The notes beneath the pieces are model-generated. The model was not told where the DNA came from and made no database searches. It was given only the letters and a program-made list of their open reading frames with translations. A stretch of 5,066 nucleotides of DNA, taken from contig CANEUT010000125.1 of the NCBI GenBank assembly GCA_947441895.1, forward strand, positions 1 through 5,066, in the 5' to 3' direction. Source of the DNA: Rickettsiales bacterium (GTDB lineage: Bacteria > Pseudomonadota > Alphaproteobacteria > Rickettsiales > UBA3002). The position numbers and the translations under genes are program-made. Shown here in pieces: positions 1 to 5,066 of the stretch; position 1 is the first letter of the stretch, and every line of letters begins with the position of its first letter.

Positions 1-447
1 AAACTTACCTTTGCGCAACAGCCAGTAATTCCCAATATTGATGATGGATGCGCTGAGCGACACCAGTGGATAGGCATAAATCCAATCGCCCATTTCCTCG
101 ATGCCCAGCATGTGCGCCAGCGTGGGCTTAAAAACAAGCAATAGCGCGAATACCGTAGCATTCATGCCCAGTGTCATGGTGAAGGCGATGGTGGCTAATT
201 GCCTTGCTTTGCGCTCGCTGCGCGGGGTGGGAATGGCATATTCATAGAACCCCGTTGAAATGGGCACCATGAAGTTAATGCCAATCAGCAGTAATGCTTG
301 TAGGCCGAACACCTGCGCATCGAACATGCGGGTGAAGAACGGCAGCATGAGCAGCGGAATGATCTGCGCCATGATATTCCCCGAGGTAAGCACGGCGAAT
401 TGGCGCAGCAGCTTCGAACGGACAGCGCTTTCAAATAAACGGTTCAA
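1..447 (-). CDS. Wzx-type polysaccharide flippase (PST family), N-terminal part, cut by the left edge
   Basis: This is the first ~149 residues of an integral inner-membrane protein whose C-terminal part lies beyond position 1. The reverse-strand frame is open from the stop at 535-537 to the edge. It reads as hydrophobic segments near residues 17-37, 46-66, 84-106 and about 119-137. The pattern LTSGNIMAQIIPLLMLPFFT followed by a charged stretch with YEYAIPTPRSERKARQL resembles the N-terminus of the polysaccharide_synt/Wzx family, where a similar 'YE.AI..P....EA..L' segment links helices 2 and 3. Family members move lipid-linked oligosaccharide units across the inner membrane. The start is uncertain. 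No in-frame ATG lies upstream of the conserved region, so TTG at 447 (L-N-R-L-F-E) is a guess; TTG 459 and GTG 511-513 are alternatives, and none has a clear ribosome binding site. It is divergent from the sugar amidotransferase, and the two 5' ends sit very close. Family call fairly sure; start not. Confidence 0.75.
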   Translation of the reverse strand, partial: MNRLFESAVRSKLLRQFAVLTSGNIMAQIIPLLMLPFFTRMFDAQVFGLQALLLIGINFMVPISTGFYEYAIPTPRSERKARQLATIAFTMTLGMNATVFALLLVFKPTLAHMLGIEEMGDWIYAYPLVSLSASIINIGNYWLLRKGKF

Positions 448-526
448 AGGAGATACCAAGTTGAATTTCGTTGAAAATGTTGCAGCATGCTTTAGAGCAC
501 GAAGCCTGTTCACGCAACATCGATAA
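446..526 (+). promoter_or_regulatory. Possible leader: Shine-Dalgarno plus 21-codon TTG mini-ORF ahead of the amidotransferase
   Basis: AAAGGAG at 446-452 is the best Shine-Dalgarno-like site upstream of the amidotransferase, but it is too far (78 bases) from ATG 531. It sits 8 bases before TTG 461. That TTG opens a reading frame of 21 codons ending at TAA 524-526, four bases before ATG 531. This geometry would allow translational coupling from a leader peptide. The peptide (LNFVENVAACFRARSLFTQH...) has no recognisable motif, and the site overlaps the 5' end of the opposite-strand flippase, so chance is a real alternative. Confidence 0.25.
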
Positions 527-530
527 ACAT

Positions 531-1685
531 ATGCTTACTGACATTCACCGCCCCTATCAGGAATGTGTCGCTTGCGTCATGGATACCAGCGACCCCGACA
601 TTACGTTCGATGATGCGGGCGTGTGCAATCATTGCCATGGGTTTGAAAGCTTTTGGAGGCCACGCTGGTTTCCGAATGCTGAAGGTGCCCGCAAGCTGGA
701 AGCCATGCTGGAAAAAGCCCGCGCCGAGGGCAAAGGCAAAGATTATGACTGCATTATTGGCCTGAGCGGTGGGGTTGATAGTTCGTATCTTGCGCTGAAG
801 GTGAAGGAATTTAACCTGCGTCCGCTGGTGGTGCATGTTGATTGCGGGTGGAATTCTGAACTGGCCGTTCACAACATCGAGCAAATCGTAAAATATTGCG
901 GTTATGACCTGCACACCCATGTGGTGGATTGGGAAGAGGTGAAGGATTTGCAGCTGGCCTTCCTTCGTTCCGGTGTAGCCAACCAAGATGTGCCGCAAGA
1001 CCATGCCTTCTTTGCCGCGCTTTATGGCACGGCCATTAAGCATGGCATTAAAACCGTCATCAGCGGCGGCAACATTGCCACCGAATCTATTTTCCCTAAA
1101 AACTGGTTGGGCGATAATATGGATAAGCGCAACCTGCGCGCCATTCACCAACGCTTTGGCACCGGCAAGTTGCGCAGCTATCCCATGGTTGGGTTTTTCA
1201 ATTATTACATTGGTTATCCCTTCCTCCACGGCATGCGCGTGCTGCGCCCGCTGAACTATATGCCATATGACAAACGCGCCGCCGTGCGCGAGCTGGTGGA
1301 GAAGGTGGGCTATAAAGAATATGGCCGCAAACACGGCGAATCGGTCTTCACCAAATTCTTCCAGAACTATTATTTGCCCACTCGCTTTGGCATGGATAAG
1401 CGCCGCCCGCATTATGCCAGCCTCATTGTTTCAGGACAAATCAGCCGTGCGGAAGCGGTGCAGGCGCTGGCCGAACCACTTTATGACGAGCGCGAGCTTG
1501 ATCAGGATATGGATTATTTCTGCAAAAAGCTGTCGCTTACTCGCCCCGAATTTGAAGCGCTGCTCAATGTCGAAAAGCATGACTGGCGCGATTACCCCAA
1601 CAACGAAAAGCTTTACCTTACCCTGAAAAAGTTACAGGGCTTGGTGCAGCGCATGTTGGGCCGTGGTGTGACGATTTACTCGTAA
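531..1685 (+). CDS. N-acetyl sugar amidotransferase (WbpG/PseA-like, PP-loop ATPase)
   Basis: Predicted cytoplasmic enzyme of 384 residues, matching the usual ~370-390 of the N-acetyl sugar amidotransferase family (WbpG, PseA). Known members use ATP and ammonia to turn an acetamido group on a sugar into an acetamidino group, for example on a diacetamido-mannuronic acid in Pseudomonas O-antigen or on pseudaminic acid. The N-terminus has two CxxC pairs (C12/C15 and C32/C35) around the family-typical VMDTSDPDITFDDAGVCNHC, probably a zinc site. The pyrophosphatase PP-loop SGGVDSS is at 79-85, followed by HVDCGWNSELAVHNIE near 120 and SGGNIATES near 180. ATG 531 was chosen because the family normally starts just before the first CxxC. 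The frame is also open to TTG 471 and ATG 477, which would add up to 20 residues that look unlike the family. No strong ribosome binding site precedes 531. The glutaminase and cyclase partners (HisH/HisF-like) are not in the window. Exact sugar substrate unknown. Confidence 0.9.
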   Translation: MLTDIHRPYQECVACVMDTSDPDITFDDAGVCNHCHGFESFWRPRWFPNAEGARKLEAMLEKARAEGKGKDYDCIIGLSGGVDSSYLALKVKEFNLRPLVVHVDCGWNSELAVHNIEQIVKYCGYDLHTHVVDWEEVKDLQLAFLRSGVANQDVPQDHAFFAALYGTAIKHGIKTVISGGNIATESIFPKNWLGDNMDKRNLRAIHQRFGTGKLRSYPMVGFFNYYIGYPFLHGMRVLRPLNYMPYDKRAAVRELVEKVGYKEYGRKHGESVFTKFFQNYYLPTRFGMDKRRPHYASLIVSGQISRAEAVQALAEPLYDERELDQDMDYFCKKLSLTRPEFEALLNVEKHDWRDYPNNEKLYLTLKKLQGLVQRMLGRGVTIYS

Positions 1686-1775
1686 AGCATATGGGTGTAT
1701 GAATGTTTGGGGTTAATCAGATGATATGCCCCATCTATATCGTATCGAGGTTCTTTCCCATTGCCTCTATCTTTT

Positions 1776-1779
1776 GGAG
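1776..1779 (+). promoter_or_regulatory. Ribosome binding site of the SLOG-family gene
   Basis: GGAG lies 6 bases before ATG 1786. It decides between this start and the longer frame beginning at ATG 1726, which would add 20 residues (MPHLYRIEVLSHCLYLLEFF) ahead of the conserved IIGVVGS strand. Confidence 0.6.
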
Positions 1780-1785
1780 TTTTTT

Positions 1786-2325
1786 ATGAATCGCTTGCCC
1801 ATTATCGGGGTGGTTGGATCGCACGTCGATAGTCATGCAGAACTTGCTACGCCGCTAGGACAGCTCATTGCCGAAAGCGGATGTCATTTACTGACTGGCG
1901 GCGGCGGCGGAGTCATGACGTCCGTGGCTAAAAGCTTTACAGAAAATTCGACGCGTAAGGGCGTGTGTATTGGAATCGTGCCGATCGAAGATGCGCAGGA
2001 GATCAAAAAACTGCCGCATTATACGAATCCCTATATTGAAATTCCGATCATTACCCAACTAAGCCAACGGGTAATAGATAGTGCTGCTATGCCGATGGCG
2101 CATAATGAGGTCAATATTTTGTCCAGTGATTTGATTGTGGGACTGCCCGGTTTCAAAGGCACGCAGGCCGAAACTTCAAAAGCATTAGCGTTTGATAAGC
2201 CCATCGTTCTTTTCGGCAATCCCAAAGAATTCGTCCATTTCCCTAGCGACATCATGGTGGCCGAAGGCATTGAAGAAGTGGGGCAGTTTATGCTGAAAAT
2301 TTTTAACGCACGCAAAAAACTATAG
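1786..2325 (+). CDS. SLOG/LOG-like Rossmann-fold nucleotide-binding protein
   Basis: A 179-residue, probably cytoplasmic protein of the SLOG superfamily (LOG, DprA-related and TIGR00725-type proteins). It starts IIGVVGS (residues 6-12), followed by the glycine-rich nucleotide-binding turn TGGGGGVM at 37-44. GIVP is at 63-66, and PGFKGTQAE at 121-129 corresponds to the family's PGGxGTxxE site. The second glycine of that motif is replaced by phenylalanine. LOG members with the canonical motif hydrolyse cytokinin-type nucleotide monophosphates. Other SLOG proteins bind nucleotides or cofactors, so I do not assign a reaction. ATG 1786 is chosen because GGAG at 1776-1779 lies 6 bases upstream; a frame-extending ATG at 1726 has no such site. 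It follows the amidotransferase by 100 bases on the same strand, so it may be co-transcribed or have its own promoter. By eye its codon choice is less GC-biased than that of its neighbours, a hint of separate origin. No obvious polysaccharide role. Confidence 0.85.
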   Translation: MNRLPIIGVVGSHVDSHAELATPLGQLIAESGCHLLTGGGGGVMTSVAKSFTENSTRKGVCIGIVPIEDAQEIKKLPHYTNPYIEIPIITQLSQRVIDSAAMPMAHNEVNILSSDLIVGLPGFKGTQAETSKALAFDKPIVLFGNPKEFVHFPSDIMVAEGIEEVGQFMLKIFNARKKL

Positions 2326-2341
2326 ATACCGCCATTGTGTT

Positions 2342-2371
2342 GCGACACACGTCGTTCATCGACGTGAGCGC
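2342..2371. terminator. Hairpin between convergent genes, possible bidirectional terminator
   Basis: CACGTCG (2348-2354) pairs perfectly with CGACGTG (2360-2366) around the loop TTCAT. The stem can be extended past an A-A mismatch and one bulged A by GCG 2342-2344 with CGC 2369-2371. It lies 16 bases after the SLOG gene stop and about 22 bases past the stop of the convergent membrane-protein gene. That is where a shared terminator is expected. Neither side has a proper T-tract, so it is not a textbook intrinsic terminator. It could instead act as an RNA 3' end stabiliser or as a palindromic protein site. Confidence 0.4.
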
Positions 2372-2393
2372 AGAATCCATATTCACAGAGTCG

Positions 2394-3713
2394 TTAGGTC
2401 GTTTTGCGCTTTTCCCGCGCAATAAAGGCCATATACAGCACAATCATCAGCATCCATCCGCTGGAATTCATGAGCGAGGTGAGCGGCGTTTGCAGTGCCA
2501 GCGCCAAAAAGCTGCCATTGAAGGCAATATTGTGAATGGGGTTGGTGAAAATACTGTTCAGCATGACCAGCAAAATCGCCATGCCGATGGCTGAAAGCAG
2601 CACGCCATCATCACCAAAATTGGCATAGGCATTCACATAATGCGGGGCCGAAACCGTGCCCACCAGCTTATATTCGTCATAGAGTTCTTTATAATATTTC
2701 ATCCACACCATATCGGGCAGTTTCACGAATTGGCACGGCACCAACGGCGCATACCAGCGATAGCCGCAGCCTTGCTGGAAGCCTTTGTCATCGGGGAATG
2801 TTTCCAGCCACTGGGTAACAATTTTACCCTGCACCGCGAACAGGCGCGTCCAAATGCCCTGCACCACAATTTCGCCTGATTTATATTGCTCGATAATTTT
2901 CTTATTACGTTCCGAATGCTCCAGATGGCTTTCCAAATAACGCGTCACGGCGCTATCTTCGATAATTTCTTTCTTTTTCTTCGGTTTTTTCAGTAGTGAT
3001 TTTTCGGCCGCTTGCTTCGCCAAATGGTCAAGCACGGTGCGGTGAAGCACCGTCACGTTCAGCGCCAGCATAATGGAAATGGCGGCCGCGCTTACCACCA
3101 CGTTGCGCCAATCGCGCCGCGCCAGCTGAATGACCAGCAGTGGAAAAAGCAAAATCACAATGCTTGCTTTGGTAATAATGGCCAGCGCATGCAGCGAGGT
3201 AATGACCAGCATGACATAAAATAAGCGCCGCTTATTGAGGTAGGCATAGACCAGCCACAGCGGTACCAGGCCGCGCAGGAAGTATTCGCCGCCATAATTC
3301 ATGATGGTGGGCAGATCTTCAAAAAACACCTGACGCAGACCCGATGCCGCGTAGTAATCATCCATATACATCATGCGGATGAAGGGTACATAACCGGCCG
3401 AGGCAAAATAAAGGAAGGGGAAAATAATCACCACCGCATCGATGATGCCGGCAAGAATTTTTTCTGTTTTTTGCCAGTGACCAGCGAAGCTGAAATGGTT
3501 GGCAAAGCGGCTGAACGGCTTATTGAACAGCGCGTTGGTGAGAATATAAGTGAACACCAGCAAGAACGTATAAAGAATGTTCACGCGCAAATGTTTCGCG
3601 CCTGAATCCATGTAAACGCTGAGAATCAGCACCGCCATTAGCAGCATGTAAAAGGTGAAGGCGGCGTGGTTTTGCCACAATTTCGACCAATATTGGCGTA
3701 CGAATGTTGTCAT
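2394..3713 (-). CDS. Multi-pass membrane protein, probable O-antigen polymerase (Wzy-like)
   Basis: A 439-residue inner-membrane protein with about nine hydrophobic segments: near residues 17-36, 45-63, 85-110, 142-159, 163-180, 181-198, 204-223, 368-389 and 400-432 (possibly two). Between the last two groups lies a long hydrophilic loop (about 224-365) containing SAPHYVNAYANFGDDG at 355-370. A Y-x-NFG-x-x-G motif before the final helices is typical of Wzy/O-antigen-ligase-like polymerases, which join repeat units at the periplasmic face. The loop also holds a lysine patch KKPKKKK (242-248) and two cysteines (C316, C327) that could pair if periplasmic. Wzy proteins share little sequence, so this rests on topology, the motif and the flippase and glycosyltransferase nearby. 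Start: ATG 3713 is chosen because AGAGGA lies just upstream and the candidate promoter covers the alternative ATG 3743, which has no ribosome binding site. It is divergent from the GT4 gene and convergent with the SLOG gene. It could also be an unrelated polytopic membrane protein. Confidence 0.65.
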   Translation of the reverse strand: MTTFVRQYWSKLWQNHAAFTFYMLLMAVLILSVYMDSGAKHLRVNILYTFLLVFTYILTNALFNKPFSRFANHFSFAGHWQKTEKILAGIIDAVVIIFPFLYFASAGYVPFIRMMYMDDYYAASGLRQVFFEDLPTIMNYGGEYFLRGLVPLWLVYAYLNKRRLFYVMLVITSLHALAIITKASIVILLFPLLVIQLARRDWRNVVVSAAAISIMLALNVTVLHRTVLDHLAKQAAEKSLLKKPKKKKEIIEDSAVTRYLESHLEHSERNKKIIEQYKSGEIVVQGIWTRLFAVQGKIVTQWLETFPDDKGFQQGCGYRWYAPLVPCQFVKLPDMVWMKYYKELYDEYKLVGTVSAPHYVNAYANFGDDGVLLSAIGMAILLVMLNSIFTNPIHNIAFNGSFLALALQTPLTSLMNSSGWMLMIVLYMAFIAREKRKTT

Positions 3714-3738
3714 AAGTCCTCTATATTCTATGGCCGTT

Positions 3739-3767
3739 CTCATAAGTTAGTGGCGAACGACAATCAA
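3739..3767 (-). promoter_or_regulatory. Candidate sigma-70-type promoter for the Wzy-like gene
   Basis: Read on the minus strand, TTGATT (3767-3762) and TATGAG (3744-3739) are separated by 17 bases, each matching the -35 and -10 consensus at 4 of 6 positions. Transcription would start around 3732 and leave a short leader of about 20 bases containing AGAGGA before ATG 3713. The match is only moderate, and the 76-base spacer gives limited statistical weight. Confidence 0.3.
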
Positions 3768-3789
3768 ATGGTTTATTCACCCGTGGCTT

Positions 3790-4947
3790 ATGAACAAAGG
3801 CCTCAACATCCATATTTACCCGTCCGACATCACCAGCGAAAGCCGCATGATGAAAATCACCGCGTCGCTGGTGGAGTTTGGGTATTTCAGCAAAATATGG
3901 CTGATTGGGGTGCTTTCGCCCAAAACTGAAGCCAAACAGGTGATTGATGGGAACCGCGAAATCTACCGCTTTACCCGGTTTGCGCACATCACCCAATCAT
4001 CGAACATCACCAAGGCGATTGCCACGTTGCGCTGGTCACTGGCCATTTGGCGGTTTCTGCGTGGGCATCACATTGCCTGCATCAACTGTCATTCGCTGCC
4101 GGTGCTGCCGCTGTGCGTGGCGCTGAAGCTGCGTCACCGCGCGGTGCTGGTCTATGACACGCATGAGCTGGAAACCGAGACCTCGGTCAGCAAGGGGTTG
4201 CGAAAAAAACTGGCGAAGCTGCTGGAGGGCAGTTTCATCCGATTTGCTGACATCACCATTGTGGTGGGCGCCATGATTGCTGATTGGTACCGCGATGCTT
4301 ATGAAATGCAGCGCCCTTATGTGGTGCGTAATGTGCCGGACAATAAAAACACCGCCTTGCTGCCGCGCGCCGCGTCGCCTTTGCGCGCCAAGCTGGGGCT
4401 GGGGGATGATGCGCTGATTGTGCTTTACCTTGGCAAGCTGTCCGTCAATCGCGGTATTGAGCGGCTGCTGGATGTGTTCTCAGAAGCGAACAACCCTGTG
4501 CATTTAGTGTTCATGGGCGATGGCGAACTTGCCGAGATGATTCAGCACTATGGCCGCCTGCATCCCACCATTCATTATTTGCCGCCGGTGCCCATGGCCG
4601 AAGTGGTGGCCCATGCGCGCGGGGCCGATATGGGGGTTTCCGTCATCGATCATTCGTGCCTATCCTACACCTATGCCATGCCCAATAAATTCTTTGAATA
4701 TCTGCAAGCGGGTGTGCCGGTGCTGATTGGTGACATGCCAGAACAGCGCGAGATTATTGATAAACACCACGCGGGTTGGCTGCTGCCCGAAGATGATGAT
4801 GCTGCGGTGTTTTTCATCAACGGTTTAACGGTGGCCGATGTGCGGCAAAAACAAGCCAATGCCGAAGCCATTGCCGGTGAATTCAGCTGGACCAACGAAG
4901 CCCACGTGCTGAAAGAGGCTTACTCTAGCGCTTTTCCTCGCGCTTAG
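3790..4947 (+). CDS. GT4-family glycosyltransferase (GT-B fold)
   Basis: A 385-residue, cytoplasmic or membrane-associated glycosyltransferase of usual GT4 length. The N-terminal half carries an acceptor-type domain with INCHSLPVLPL near 98-108 and VYDTHELETE at 121-130. The C-terminal half begins around 207 (LIVLYLGKLSVNRGIERLL), followed by VFMGDGEL near 240-247 and the nucleotide-sugar-binding segment YAMPNKFFEYLQAGVPVL at 295-312, with E303 as the conserved glutamate. The first glutamate of the E-x7-E motif is replaced (Y295), as is common in members with a 'PNK.FEY' signature. Such enzymes transfer a sugar from a nucleotide donor, here probably to a lipid-linked repeat unit, but donor and linkage cannot be read off. 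ATG 3790 is the only standard start in frame after the stop at 3748-3750 that keeps the first beta strand (LNIHIYP). No ribosome binding site is visible, so it may start poorly or be nearly leaderless. It is divergent from the Wzy-like gene. Confidence 0.9.
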   Translation: MNKGLNIHIYPSDITSESRMMKITASLVEFGYFSKIWLIGVLSPKTEAKQVIDGNREIYRFTRFAHITQSSNITKAIATLRWSLAIWRFLRGHHIACINCHSLPVLPLCVALKLRHRAVLVYDTHELETETSVSKGLRKKLAKLLEGSFIRFADITIVVGAMIADWYRDAYEMQRPYVVRNVPDNKNTALLPRAASPLRAKLGLGDDALIVLYLGKLSVNRGIERLLDVFSEANNPVHLVFMGDGELAEMIQHYGRLHPTIHYLPPVPMAEVVAHARGADMGVSVIDHSCLSYTYAMPNKFFEYLQAGVPVLIGDMPEQREIIDKHHAGWLLPEDDDAAVFFINGLTVADVRQKQANAEAIAGEFSWTNEAHVLKEAYSSAFPRA

Positions 4948-5066
4948 CGGTGCGAATAGATTTTTTGAGCAAACGCAGAACTCAATGGCCCTCTTTTAGG
5001 GAAAATTTAGACTTTTTGAAGAGTTCAGATATTGGAGGTGTAGGGGGGATAGGAGCTCTAGACATA
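4948..5066. other. Low-GC tail after the GT4 gene, no complete gene
   Basis: This 119-base stretch is visibly more A/T-rich than the genes before it. It holds a T6 run at 4961-4966, a short stem CCCT/AGGG (4989-5001, loop CTTTT) and a wider inverted pair GAACTC (4978-4983) / GAGTTC (5021-5026). A purine-rich stretch at about 5034-5053 (GGAGGTG, then GGGGGGATAGGAG) could include a ribosome binding site for a gene beyond the edge, but no start codon follows within the window. Confidence 0.4.
4982..5066 (-). CDS. Possible C-terminal end of a minus-strand gene entering from the right edge
   Basis: One minus-strand frame is open from the right edge to TGA at 4982-4984 and reads about 27 codons: SRAPIPPTPPISELFKKSKF, then SLKEGH. 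A proline-rich linker followed by a charged, lysine-rich end is protein-like, and a convergent neighbour would suit the end of the GT4 gene. I recognise no family. The stretch is short, low in GC, and a second minus-strand frame is also open for about 70 bases here, so it may be chance. Confidence 0.25.
   Translation of the reverse strand, partial: MSRAPIPPTPPISELFKKSKFSLKEGH

Noticed and set aside
260..526. 88-codon plus-strand frame over the flippase 5' region
   Set aside because: It is the antisense shadow of the flippase coding region. Only its last 22 codons, after TTG 461, have a plausible ribosome binding site and are noted separately as a possible leader.
510..1412. 300-codon open frame on the minus strand
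   Set aside because: It lies wholly inside the amidotransferase gene on the opposite strand. Its translation has no family-like motif, while the plus-strand frame has a clear PP-loop and CxxC pairs.
1713..1741. TTAATC and TATATC as a promoter for the SLOG gene
   Set aside because: The -35-like box matches consensus at only 3 of 6 positions. In A/T-rich intergenic sequence this is expected by chance.
1895..1912. GGC-rich repeat resembling a microsatellite
   Set aside because: It encodes the glycine run of the SLOG nucleotide-binding turn (TGGGGGVM), so the repeat follows from the protein motif. A slippage-prone tract is possible but not supported.
3721..3996. 91-codon minus-strand frame across the divergent spacer
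   Set aside because: It overlaps the start of the GT4 gene and the candidate promoter, has no visible ribosome binding site and shows no recognisable domain.
4927..4966. AGCGC/GCGCT stem overlapping the GT4 stop, then a T6 run, as a terminator
   Set aside because: The stem is only 5 base pairs and ends 16 bases before the T-run, too far for a classical intrinsic terminator.

Overview
The window looks like part of a surface-polysaccharide (O-antigen or capsule type) biosynthesis locus from a Gram-negative bacterium. A Wzx-type flippase, a probable Wzy-type polymerase, a GT4 glycosyltransferase and a WbpG/PseA-type sugar amidotransferase lie within 5 kb. GC content is moderate and codon choice leans towards GC at the third position. 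That fits a proteobacterium, perhaps an alphaproteobacterium, but no gene here fixes the taxon.

Layout: (1) positions 1 to about 447, minus strand: N-terminal part of a PST-family flippase that continues past the left edge. (2) 531-1685, plus: N-acetyl sugar amidotransferase with a PP-loop ATP-binding motif. (3) 1786-2325, plus: small Rossmann-fold protein of the SLOG/LOG-like superfamily, not an obvious polysaccharide gene. (4) 2326-2393: short convergent intergenic region with a strong hairpin. (5) 2394-3713, minus: multi-pass membrane protein, best read as an O-antigen-polymerase-like (Wzy-like) protein. (6) 3714-3789: short divergent spacer with a candidate minus-strand promoter. (7) 3790-4947, plus: GT4 glycosyltransferase. 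(8) 4948-5066: low-GC tail with no complete gene, possibly the C-terminal end of a minus-strand gene entering from the right.

How the parts may work together (inference): the glycosyltransferase would add a sugar to a lipid-linked repeat unit, and the flippase would move that unit across the inner membrane. The Wzy-like protein would then polymerise units in the periplasm. The amidotransferase would supply an acetamidino-modified sugar such as a derivative of a diacetamido uronic acid or a nonulosonic acid. Its usual HisH/HisF-like ammonia-supplying partners are not in this window. The locus is unusual for such clusters because the strands alternate (-, +, +, -, +) instead of forming one colinear operon. 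I see no mobile elements, RNA genes or CRISPR arrays, and nothing that clearly amounts to an undescribed system.
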